NCBI RefSeq assembly: GCF_000003815.2
Contig: NC_049991.1
Location: 4,837,034 to 4,901,033, forward strand
Origin: Branchiostoma floridae
Taxonomy: Eukaryota; Chordata; Leptocardii; Amphioxiformes; Branchiostomatidae
DNA length: 64,000 bases
Direction: 5' to 3'
Part shown: positions 46,561-57,038 of the stretch, piece after piece
Numbering within the stretch: position 1 is the first letter of the stretch
Layout: every line of letters starts with the position of its first letter
The notes under the pieces: model-generated
What the model saw: only the letters and a program-made list of their open reading frames with translations
Database searches by the model: none
Told to the model about the DNA's origin: nothing
Made by a program: the position numbers and the translations under genes

Positions 46561-47599
46561 CATGCATACTGGCATGAACTGTATTTATTTGCAATACTTA
46601 TTTTATATGTAAAATGATATCTGCCATATATTACCATCTGTTACTACCATAGTGACTGTAAGCCAATGATTACAATGCATGACAATAGCCAAAATATGTA
46701 AAATTGCATGATAATGTTTTAGCGTGGTATATCATCCTTTGATGCCTATTATGTAGTGCAATAGCCCAAAGTATGATGTTGTGGACATGTGTGACCAAAC
46801 TGAATCAATTCTAACAATTTGTGAGTGTGGAATGGTTTATGCAGGGCTCACATGAATTCAACATATTACTGTAGCCAAATCTACAAAGACTGCACTTCAC
46901 AGCGAATTTAAAGCATCAATCAAAGTTGAACTTTGTCAAGGATGGCAGCTAAAAGCAGCATTATATTGTAGTGCTACTTTATGATTTATTCAATCACATG
47001 TACAGCATGCAAACATTTTCATTATACAAATAGCTAATCAGTCTACAAAGAAAAATCTCATAGAGGCTTGTCAAAAGAACATGACAGGTCTAAAGCAGGC
47101 AGTAGGCAATTTTATCAAAACATGTGCAGGATATTTGTCATAAGAACTACTCATGGATGCCCACAGTCATATGTATATTTCCGTTATACCATATGAATGT
47201 ATGCTAATATATCATCAAAATTAAAGCTACCAGGCTGAAGTGCGTCTTGCTAATAAGACGGCGTCGTTGTCAGTGCTGATCCCTCTGTCCTCTTCTGTCA
47301 GAATTCGTTGCACCGTTGCCTTTAAATATGACAAAAAAACGGATGTAAATATAAACAAATATGCTAAACCTACTGCAACATATTCCCGATTTAGATATCG
47401 CAATCCGACAGCACTACTAGAAATTTAGATTGCATTCAACTCGTAACATCAAGATTTAAAAATCTTGATGTCTCTGTAGGCAACGCCACATTCTTTAGCC
47501 CGAAAATTTGTTTGATCCCTCCAACTCCAGCTGAAGAAAGAACACGTCAATGACTATTACTAACAATAATTTGAATAAGATTGATAAACAACAAGTTAT

Positions 47600-47960
47600 T
47601 GTTATCGCAGTTCGGAGACCGTTGTAGCCGACACATACATTTTGCAGATGAAACTCCCCATCTTGCCGAATAATTCAGGGGTAAGGGTCCAGCTGCCTCC
47701 CATTTAATGATGCATTCCCTGACTCGCTTCTCAGACTGCTATTTAGCCAGGTAAAATTTACACGTCCGGCAATTGAAGTCACGGTGTCCGTCTGTAAAAA
47801 GTACATTGTCTTTCTCAGACTCACCATATTCCCTCAGTATAGCCCACGCCAACGCATTCCCCATCTCGTCTAACTCTCCCTGCAGCTCATCAGCATCCCG
47901 GTAGAACTGCCTGACATTCTCCACTGCCGTAACAGGCCGTATAGGTGTTGGCGGTGGAGT
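47600..47960 (-). pseudogene. Unrecognised repeat-borne protein fragment (ELQGELDEMGNALAWAIL)
   Basis: A minus-strand frame, open from about 47960 to the stop at 47739-47741, reads VTPPPTPIRPVTAVENVRQF, YRDADELQGELDEMGNALAW, AILREYGESEKDNVLF, DGHRDFNCRTCKFYLAK. The end has a C-x2-C pair preceded by His. I do not recognise the family. A decayed copy lies at 42541-42870, the same distance upstream of a family A LINE, so it may be the N-terminal part of that LINE or a neighbouring host exon duplicated with it. Confidence 0.45.
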
Positions 47961-48239
47961 AACACTGCCATATCAACATTGCATGCTAAATTAGTCTCTT
48001 CATATTAAGCTATGTTTTTGCCATATTATCATGTCTTTTTAACCTGAATTTTTAATCCACATGTAACTTATATCAATGCTTTGCTTTCACATTGCCATGA
48101 TATCCCGAACCACTGACAAATTAGGGCATAGTCTGATGCACCAAACACACGAAGAGACAGCTCTCGACCTTCGGAGGATATGTATTGTATGATAAAAAGG
48201 TGACAAATATGTCAACATAACAAGTTGTGAATGCAAGTT
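47961..48239. other. Unassigned
   Basis: Nothing recognised. Confidence 0.2.
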
Positions 48240-48945
48240 TATACGTTCGGACGTATGTTGGACATCAGGCTGCGTGCAATATCGCGGAAAGTTTTCCCTG
48301 ACTCCTTAGTGACACTAAACCCTCTAAGCCACCTGTATACAGACGTTCAAAATGTTGAAATATTTCTAATGATCTCGTAGAGTACTGTAGATCCTTAGGA
48401 AAGATGACCTTAAAATGAAGACCTTGAGTGACAGGGCAAGCCCAGCATGATGATTCCGTTCTCTATAGCGAACTCGATCGCCTCTATGGTGAAATATGTT
48501 GAGTGTTGATCTTGGAGAAGAATGACTGGTCTTTTTTGAGAAGCGTATATGTTTTGTCTATTGGGATCTCCATTAGACTTTACAATTTTCTCGTAAACAC
48601 CTTGTCAACCAATTGAGGTAGATGTCGCTGTCTATGTAGCCAGATTTGGTGGTGGCATTCGTTGGGCCCTCAAGGCTATACGAGGAACTAGAATAGCACT
48701 TTAAAAGTTGCACTCCATCACAATGATGTGGTCTCTGCAAAAAGGTCTCACTGAGGTACAGTCAGGGACTTGAAGGCAACGATTTTCCTTTTCTGTGGAT
48801 TGAGGGGAAAAGCCAGTTTAGTATGAATTATATACCCTATGCGGGTTTCTTTTCCAGCCTATTGGAAATCGAAGACTTCGTTCACGACACCTTCATGGGT
48901 AGGCTTTCTCAAGGCCAAGACTCGCCTTTTTTAAAATGATAGCCA
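48240..48945 (-). pseudogene. Pogo/Tigger-like (DDE_1) transposase relic
   Basis: The minus strand reads LRKPTHEGVVNEVFDF (about 48915), then KSNGDPNRQN, then the intact stretch RPVILLQDQHSTYFTIEAIE and FAIENGIIMLGLPCHS (48425-48530), then YRWLRGFSVTKESGKTF (48285-48335). 'LL.D.HS.......(F)A.ENGI....LP.HS...LQPLD' is the second-aspartate block of pogo/Tigger/Jerky transposases, and the Asp is kept. The rest of the frame is disrupted by many stops, so the copy is old. Confidence 0.7.
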
Positions 48946-49011
48946 CCATTTGTTAGACCGAGAGAGATGGACCTTTGGTACAGTTACGCATTGCGCGTTT
49001 GTTTCTGTTAA

Positions 49012-49963
49012 CCCTATTCAGACCGGGGGGGGGGGGCTTTTGAGGCCCGCGCCTACTTTGATGTCCTATAACGCCAGAACGGCTTACGCTAGGGCCACCA
49101 AATTTGGTGAGTTTTCCTAAAATATTGTTGGCAACAATTTTACGAAGTTTGAAAATTTTTCCATATTTTCATGTTGCCATGGCAACCGTTTGTTGACAGG
49201 CTGTTTTGCCAAAAATCACTATTTTTGGTTCTAACAATGTATTTTTCACATTTATTTGCTATATTACTGCTATTTTGTTACATAAATAAAATCTTATATT
49301 ATCTAGCATATCTTTCATAATTATATATGCATAAATTATGCTAATTTGATGACGCCATCAGCCCAAAATCCAAGATGGCGGACCGTATGGCCAGATCAAG
49401 ACTAACGAGCTAATTATCCCTTAAAATTTATAACTACCTGGTATTTTTTCATCAAAAACCATCTAAATGAATGTATTTAGTCTATTTCCATTGCCCTTTG
49501 TGATTATTTGTTGCCAAAAAAGTATTTTTAAAAATTCAAGGTGATGGATATAATATGGCGGAGTCCAACTGGTATCTTAGATGTGTATGACGTCATTGTA
49601 TGACGTCATTTTGACGTCATTGATGTTGCTATTGGCAACGCAAGTCGTAATAAACATTATTATTCTGTTATCTGCACTTGTTGTTACATTTTTGTAAAAT
49701 AACTTGAAGTTTTCTGAGAATACCCTTTTTTCATGGGTCCGGCCAATATAATCAAATTGATGACGTCATCATTACGTCATCTTACGTCAACGTAACGTCA
49801 AACGTCAAATACTTGTCAGATATTATGTCGATATCATGTCCTAAAAATTTAGTGGCCCTACGGCACGTCGTTTTAGAGTTATAGGACTTCAAAGTGGAGG
49901 GCCTCAAAAGCCCCCCCCCCCCCCCCGTCCAGGGATGACCAAAAAAGCCCGGTCTGAATAGGG
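49012..49963. mobile_element. 952-bp piggyBac-like MITE (TTAA target, long inverted ends)
   Basis: TTAA at 49008-49011 and 49964-49967 flanks ccctattcagaccggg and its complement cccggtctgaataggg. Inside, ggcttttgaggcc, the tcctataac block and agggccaccaaat find complementary partners near the right end (49840-49940), apart from a G-run against a C-run and an extra loop. TTAA duplication and CCC termini are features of piggyBac elements. There is no coding capacity, and the interior is rich in tgacgtca words. Interior blocks recur in the element at 61963. Confidence 0.85.
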
Positions 49964-50099
49964 TTAAGTTCCGCACAGGCTTTGTGGGTAAATTATGTTT
50001 ATTATTAGACATGTCTAGAGGAAAGTATTAATAGAGCACTTTATAAGCCGGTGTCCGTGGTACTATGACAACCGCCTCAAACTGATTAAACAATGTATG

Positions 50100-50325
50100 T
50101 CACAGTAAAAAAAAATCAAACGTACAAAATACATTACCAGCCTCTACTGGTCCATGGGGAAGATGCCGGCCTTCTGTTGGTCCCTAATTTGAAGTTGGCG
50201 AAGAGCTTTCCTCTGAAGTCTGTCTAGCAGCTTTAGAGCTGTTGTGCCAGCGCTACTCCGTATTGGGGATGCATATTCTATTAGGGGGCAGATATTTGCC
50301 ATGTATATGTAAGGGGGCCGATGTT
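50100..50325 (-). pseudogene. C-terminal (thumb) fragment of a Jockey/CR1-type RT
   Basis: The minus strand reads ANICPLIEYASPIRSSAGTT, ALKLLDRLQRKALRQLQIRD, QQKAGIFP, then a stop. 'S...P.LEY....W......L..LD..QR.ALR' is the helical thumb motif following the RT palm in these LINEs. Isolated and short. Confidence 0.55.
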
Positions 50326-51663
50326 GTGACCCCAGGTTCTTTTAGAATGCTGCACGAGGAACGTTTAGACTACAGGATCAGAAAGCGCACACAGGACACA
50401 GTCATGCCGTTGACACGCACGGGAGCTGTGAGTTGGACACTTTCTCTGCTGCCTTCTCTGTCACCTCACTCAGACTGTCTTCCAACTCAACAACTCACTG
50501 CTCTTTATTTCGAAATCCCAGACACATATCCAGACATTGTCTACAACTGAACGAGCTATGCATGGCAATAATTGTGACAGGTACATGTCACCGCCTTGTA
50601 GCTTGTTTGATGCTCATTACTTCAAAGGATAGAACAAAAGGTGACACCTCGTTGGCACTAATCACACAACAATAGCAGACGCTCTCCTCAGACAAAATAC
50701 ATTTTAGCCTTGTTATGAAGTACGGCAGGGCTCCTTGCGATAATTTGAGTGTAGGTACAACAAACAAGGGAGATGGAAAAAGAATTACAAATAAGCGGCA
50801 ACCTTGTTCCGTCCCCAGGGGACAGGTTAAAGGGCTTGGAAATATAACCATAATTATACTTTTACTAGAGATGTCACTATAAAGAACTTGAATCCAGGTT
50901 TAAAAAGAGTCTCCAAAGTATCCAAATGCTTTGGCATGGATAAAAAATTCAAGGGATCTTTCTTGTCCTTCAAAAGCAGCAGGGAAATTTCTGTATTTCA
51001 TTTGAAAGTATCATCGTCATATTTATAAGTATATTTAGTATATCAAAACAAGCATGATCATTCAAAAACATGGTCACACCATGTCAATTGAAATACATTA
51101 CATCACATCATTATGGTACAACATTTCAAGAAAATGCAATTGTCAGCAAAAAGCTTAATGTCGAACCAAGAAACAGAAAACACAGAATTACAACGCAGCA
51201 AGAAATTTTATCCCTGCACCAGCCTTGATTGAAACATTTTTAGTTGAAGGCTGAATTAGAAAAGTCATATGTTATGACTGGACTGTACAAACAGGGTTTA
51301 ACAAGTTTTCTAAAATTCACTCGTCCTGTCAGACAAGTATATGAAACATTATTTGCCCAAACAAACTTTCACTTCCAGCAATAGAGTTCTTTTACAATTG
51401 GCTTTTTTTCTGTGTTGGCCAATGCTTGATGCCATGGCTGTGAAAAATAACAAAGTTTTACACAAAACGATTGAAATGCAATAAACCGCAGAGATTGATT
51501 GAATAAAGATTGGAAATAATCAACTTGTTGATCGTACAAAGTCAATGCTAATATTTCACTTGACTAATATCTTTGAAAAGATGTTCAAGTCTACGTAGAG
51601 TACACAGCTGAAAGCCAGGAATCGCCTGGCAGAAATAAAATTTAATTTCAAGCTAGATGCCTA
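50326..51663. other. Unassigned stretch
   Basis: No recognised gene. A/T-rich, with no repeat structure seen by eye. Confidence 0.2.
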
Positions 51664-51930
51664 ATAATAGACCCCTATGACCCACACAAATGGGTTTCGT
51701 CATTGGAGGAGATTTTACTCACAAACGCCATCCCACCCGGTCGGAAACATAGAACCCGTTCGACTTCCCCGCTTGCAAAAAGAAAAAAAGTGCACAAAAA
51801 TGGCCTGTTAGGGCAGAGATTGTTATCAAACACCTGCTTCTTTTTGTTCACGGACTCAGCAACGTTACGGTTTGTGAGTAAAATCCCCCTATGACGAAAC
51901 TAGTTCGTGTGGTTTAAAGGGGTCTAATAT
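51664..51930. mobile_element. About 265-bp MITE with roughly 60-bp inverted ends
   Basis: Left end ataatagacccctatgaccc ... gattttactcacaaac pairs with right end gtttgtgagtaaaatccccc ... aaaggggtctaatatt. About 45 of 60 positions match. The flanks are A/T-rich (taata / aatatta), so the exact target duplication is uncertain. Non-coding. Confidence 0.75.
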
Positions 51931-51945
51931 TAAAAGTCTACTGTA

Positions 51946-53022
51946 TCACATCATGTGAAGAATGACTCCCAAACTTCTCAAGTGGTGCTCAGTGTATCTT
52001 ATCCTCTTTTGTCTAGCAGACGCTTGCACACTTTCATTGACATCTTCAGCTGTGGGCAGTCGGCTATTTTCAGACACGAAAAACTTCTCCCAAGTCATGA
52101 AGTTTTTCCGTTCTTCATGTAACATCTTACTTAGCCTAGTTGATACAATGGCCATAAAGTTGTCTTACTCCGCTTTAATGAACTTGTTGCGTGGTTCCAT
52201 CTTCAGCCTTGCCTTGAGTCTGTTCACACGCTGAATAGTTGCGGCATCCTCGATGACAACTGCAAGGGCACTATCAAGCTTCGTTTGCCACTTGGGTTCA
52301 TTCCTGTAACAATAATGATGTGGCTTAGTAACAGCTTCTTTGTAAACAGTTTTTGTATGACCAGTATTGGCTAGCCTATCTGATTGTTATTGACTGAAAA
52401 GCATTTTCTATGCAAACAATTGTAGATTGCAGTGCATGTCGACTTATGACAACAATTTGATTTTCTCCTAGAAATGGAAGCCATGAAAGCCAACCTTTCA
52501 CTGCTTCCCACAGGGACTCTCGGAGTGTCTTCTGGGGTGAATGCACCTCTCCCCTGCACAGCCTTCCCTGCACTGGACTGGAGTGGACTGAGTGCTGCTG
52601 CTATGAGGATAAACAAAAAGCAAGAAGTGGACAATGAATTAATGCCTGAAACTGATGTGAGTTTTTTTTTTCTGCAAGAAGAATCTGTTGAGTTTTCATG
52701 GCTATTCTACTTTTAATAAAATAAGATGGCATTACAGTAATAGTGCTTTTAAAGAAATAGGAGGTTGGAGGAGACTCTCAGGGTTTACCTGTGTGCGTCA
52801 ATGGTGCTTCTTGTGGGTCCTGCTTCCTGCACAGGTGTCCTAGGAGGTGTAGCCCGGAAGGACGAACCATTTGATTCTCCCCTAAGAATAAATGAATTAA
52901 TTTGTTACTAAATGTCATGAAATAGATATATGTGGAGAAGGAGACCTCAAGCCAACCGTTCACACTTACGCCACATCTTCAGGAAAGACGCTGGAGCCGA
53001 TTTCATTGATTTCAAATGTCAT
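51946..53022 (-). pseudogene. Unrecognised 3-exon gene with one in-frame stop
   Basis: Exons 53022-52970, 52881-52789 and 52303-51946 (minus strand) start with ATG (MTFEINEIGSSVFPEDV), have GT-AG borders (gtaagt, gtaaac; cttag, ttacag) and join in one frame of 168 codons ending in TGA. The middle exon is serine/proline/threonine-rich (FRATPPRTPVQEAG). The last is highly charged and probably helical (TIQRVNRLKARLKMEPRNK; MTWEKFFVSENSRLPTAEDV). A TAA at 52165-52167 interrupts exon 3 after FIKAE. Agreement of three phases argues for a real gene or a recent relic. No family recognised. Confidence 0.5.
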
Positions 53023-54570
53023 GAAATAATTGTATTGAATCATACGACACCACCTCATACTGGTAATTGAAATTTATTGCAAAACATTTTGAGTAAATGT
53101 ACATGGTACAGTGGAATGTGGATGTTTGTTATAAGTATTTTTGAAGATGTTGCTTACTTTTTCCCTGCTCTGCTGCTACAGGGTGCCTGGCCTGGAGTCC
53201 ACACGTGTACATGGCTGGCAGCTATCTGCATGGCTGGCTCCCTATATGGATCAGATGCAGTTGTAGTCAGTGAAAACATAGTTATGTCATTATGGCTAGA
53301 AGGATTAATAGCTAGGTGAGGGATATACATGTAGTAACATGTCATACCACATAGTTTTTGAGTCTGAACAACTGGGTGTATTTTGAAATTCTTATTAAGT
53401 ATAAGTTTGTCAGACTCTTGGGTATTTCCATGTTTTTGTAGGGTCTAATCACAGTTACCGAAACACAGCACACATTGAGGATACAATCACTGACACCAAA
53501 TTTTCTCAGGCCACCTGTCAAAAAAATGTGAAAAATAAATAAATATTTCACCGAAATCGAGCTCAAATGCCCAAAACAATATTTTCTACAGATATGAGGC
53601 ATGTATTATGCAGTATTTAATGAGGGGTGAAAGAGGGATGAAATGCACTCCCGAAGATGGCATACTTATATCTGCAGTACAGCCTATATAGTAGAATGCC
53701 CAGCTGCCACCACCTGCAGTCTCGTTCTGGTGCCATGACCCCGGAAATCCAACATGGCCGCCATAACTGGAATTAACTCTATTGACCACTTCAAACTTGA
53801 GATACCCGCGATTTTCCAGGTAGCCCTGTATTACCCCTGATTTAGACCCTAAGCGTGTCTTAGACGCATTGAGGATAACAGAAACTTGCAAATCATTGTC
53901 TCAAGTGTCCAATTCCTTTACTTCACTCTGTGTCACTTGTATGGTTTGGAGAAGTACAGAGAAGTAGAAGAGAAGTCCACTAGTCACAACAGGTTCTCTG
54001 GCATCATAACTGAGAAGAAATGTAAAGTTATAAAAATTAAATGGCTTACCAAAAGATATCAGACAGGATTCTGAAAACTAAATCCCATCTAGCCTCATAG
54101 TACGTACGCACTTATTCTCATGGCAAGAAACGTGCGAGGAGCCAATTAATAATACTGCGTACGCCACGCCCCTTGCCTGTGATACAGTCTTGCTTGTGAT
54201 ACAGTCTTTGAACATGTTGTGGTATTGCATTCGTCACATATTATTCCATCATAGAGTAGTAGATTTACATATCTGTGATAGTCACAATTATAAGAATATG
54301 TACAATTGCTTTAACATGTCAGTAAAACTACAAGCATTACATTTATTTATAAATTTTAATTCAGATTTTTGGTTACAGTTGATACAAAGAATGCTTAGGG
54401 CCAGGTAGTTTTTACAGGGGACGGGGCACAGCAGAAGTTTTTACGGAGAGAGGTATGTCCAGAAATGGGGTAAATGTACGAAGTTTGTGTGTACGAACTT
54501 GTACGAACGAAGTTAAAGGTAGATATAGACCGTAATCGGTAAACTTCGGAAGTTTTAAGTGACGTCATCT
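53023..54570. other. Unassigned stretch left of the minisatellite
   Basis: No recognised gene. 54480-54570 has gtacgaa / acgaagtt words resembling a decayed edge of the minisatellite that follows. Confidence 0.3.
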
Positions 54571-55229
54571 AAGTTCGTACAGGTAGGCAGGGTTAGTGTA
54601 CGATGTACGGAGTTAACAAATCTAAGTTCGTACAGGTAGGCAGGGTTGGTGTACGATGTACGGAGTTAACAAATCTAAGTTCGTACAGGTAGGCAGGGTT
54701 GGTGTACGATGTACGGAGTTAACAAATCTAAGTTCGTACAGGTAGGCAGGGTTGATGTACGATGTACGGAGTTAACAAATCTAAGTTCGTACAGGTAGGC
54801 AGGGTTGGTGTACGATGTACGATGTACGGAGTTAACAAATCTAAGTTCGTACAGGTAGGCAGGGTTGGTGTACGATGTACGGAGTTAACAAATCTAAGTT
54901 CGTACAGGTAGGCAGGGTTGGTGTACGATGTACGATGTACGGAGTTAACAAATCTAAGTTCGTACAGGTAGGCAGGGTTGGTGTACGATGTACGGAGTTA
55001 ACAAATCTAAGTTCGTACAGGTAGGCAGGGTTGGTGTACGATGTACGATGTACGGAGTTAACAAATCTAAGTTCGTACAGGTAGGCAGGGTTGGTGTACG
55101 ATGTACGGAGTTAACAAATCTAAGTTCGTACAGGTAGGCAGGGTTGGTGTACGATGTACGGAGTTAACAAATCTAAGTTCGTACAGGTAGGCGGGTTGAT
55201 GTACGATGTAGGATGTAAGGAGTTAACAA
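54571..55229. repeat. 12-copy minisatellite with 53- and 60-bp units
   Basis: Unit aagttcgtacaggtaggcag ggttggtgtacgatgtacgg agttaacaaatct. Copies start at 54571, 54624, 54677, 54730, 54783, 54843, 54896, 54956, 55009, 55069, 55122 and 55175. The 60-bp units (starting 54783, 54896, 55009) carry an extra 7 bp (acgatgt) and alternate with 53-bp units, forming a 113-bp higher-order repeat three times. The first and last copies carry substitutions. Inner copies are almost identical. Confidence 0.95.
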
Positions 55230-55478
55230 AATACATCGTACACCAAATAAATATTTGTGTTCATTAAGTACATTGAAGAATTGTGGTCACGCCAGAAATA
55301 CAAAGTTGACAGTTCAAAGACCATACAGAAGGCACTTGAAAAAGTTTTGAATAATAGAAAGTAACAGAATTTAGAATGATGAAAGTATTGTCGATTTCTC
55401 ATAATTTTTAACGTTCCCACTAAGGCATAATGGTATACAACACTCACAAAAATACTACCTAATGTTAGTCAAAACAAA

Positions 55479-56155
55479 ATGATCTTGACTAAACTCATTT
55501 CATATAAGTCATTCTGTAGGAACCTTACTTTTATGAGATGGTTGATTCTAACGTCATCTGGCCTAACACCACTGTTTGTTACCAATAAGGATGTCAGGCA
55601 GGAGTGTAACCTAAGCCCTAGACTTTTTAATCTTTTTAAAAACGACCTAGTTCACAAGTTAGATAATGCCGAATGTTCTCCACCCGCACTCAACAATTTG
55701 TCATGTTGACTATAAGCAGACGATGTTATCATATTCTCTAAGACCAAAAAGGGACTGCAAAGCGGTTTAAATAAACTAAACGTATTTTGCACTAAATTAA
55801 CCTCGAAGTGAATCTAAAGACAACAAAATTATCAAATTGAACAAGTCTGGTCGATTTTGTTCAAAACAACCTCTTGGAATAGCACAAAACTTGTAAATCT
55901 GTATACGCTAGAGACAAGTAATTAGAACTAGTTGATTTCGAGCTGCGCTACGCAATGAGAAAAGTTAGAATTAGCGCTCATCCTATTGAAGCAGAAAGAG
56001 GGAGATATACGAGATTACCAGTGTGTGAAAGAATTTGTAAATACTTTTCATCTAAAACAGTGAGAGACGAAACACTTTTTATTTTCAAATCAACCAAAAC
56101 GAAAGAATCACTATGTGTAGAGAAGTCACAAAGACTTGTCCCAGCTTAACCACAT
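55479..56155 (+). pseudogene. LINE RT relic, same lineage as 515-1140
   Basis: The frame reads FCRNLTFMRWLILTSSGLTP, VRQECNLSPRLFNLFKNDLV (motif B), two stops, ADDVIIFSKTKKGLQSGLNK (motif C, about 55718) and, after further breaks, the end block ELRYAMRKVRISAHPIEAER, GRYTRLPVCERICKYF. Motifs B and C and the 'H.(I/L)E.E.GRY' end follow the order of ORF2 in the lineage of the fragment at 515-1140. Several stops and a deletion before the end block show it is inactive. Confidence 0.7.
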
Positions 56156-56544
56156 TTTAGAAAAGGTGGGGCTTTTCGTCTCCCTCTGCTTCCAAAAAAA
56201 AGTCAAACCCAACCTGTTTAGTAATAGCCAACAATAGTATTAGAGTAGAATATTGTTCATAACTGTCCATTGTCACTTTCATATCTACTATGTTTATACC
56301 AAGTACTTGCAATTAGCCCTCGGGCAAGAACTTGCAAATCAACTTCTTCTTACAATATCGCTTGACTCGTTAACATTACTTGCGCTCATGTTTTAGCTAA
56401 TTAAGCAGTTCTTACACTTAAGCATCAAGGATTCTTATAATAAACTATCTAATAATCTTACAACATAAAAAGACATACTAATGTATTTCGTGAAGCTAAA
56501 TTCATATCTAATTAAATTAATCCCATTGATTAATATGGTTGTCT

Positions 56545-56620
56545 TTACACCGATTTCCTTTTTGGCGGAGATTCAAAGTCGTCATCAGAAAACGTGCTGT
56601 CCTGATCCCTTTCAGCTTCA
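56545..56620 (-). other. Possible terminal exon on the minus strand with a nuclear-localisation-like end
   Basis: The minus strand has an acceptor (tttttattag) followed by an open 25-codon stretch EAERDQDSTFSDDDFESPPK RKSV and TAA. The acidic run followed by PPKRK looks like a protein C-terminus. No upstream exon was identified. It could belong to a second gene of the KDZ-like unit or be chance. Confidence 0.3.
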
Positions 56621-57038
56621 CTAATAAAAAAAAGATAAAACCATGAAATATACATACATTGATAGTAATGAAAAGTTTATTAAAACAAACTTCTCTTGAC
56701 GAAAAATAAGGCCTTTTTCGTTATAGAATAATATCTTTTAATCTAGAATGTTCCATGTTCAGCCCAACTAACCAACTCTTTGCCATAAAAAATAACAGGT
56801 CAGGAATGACGACAAAGTGATAACAGGCAACCACAAAGAAACATGACGCAATAGGAGTAGCCCAAATGCTACATAAAGTTTACATACAGATTAACATCAA
56901 ATTTAAAGAAAGATAAGCAAGAAATGCATAAGACACAAAATGAAGTGTTTTACTTTAACAAGATGCACAGCAGTCGAAATGAAAATGTTAAAGAACTTTG
57001 ACGCCGAACTACTCATTGGAAACTTAAGCTAAAAACAG

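Noticed and set aside
52371-52716. Exon on either strand at 52440-52690 (plus frame 52474-52716, minus frame 52371-52634)
   Set aside because: Both strands are open and both have possible splice signals, but neither fits the phase of the three-exon gene and neither shows a known motif, so I could not decide.
54571-55229. CRISPR-like array of regularly spaced repeats
   Set aside because: The units are contiguous and identical along their whole length with no unique spacers, and the setting is an animal genome with introns. It is a minisatellite.
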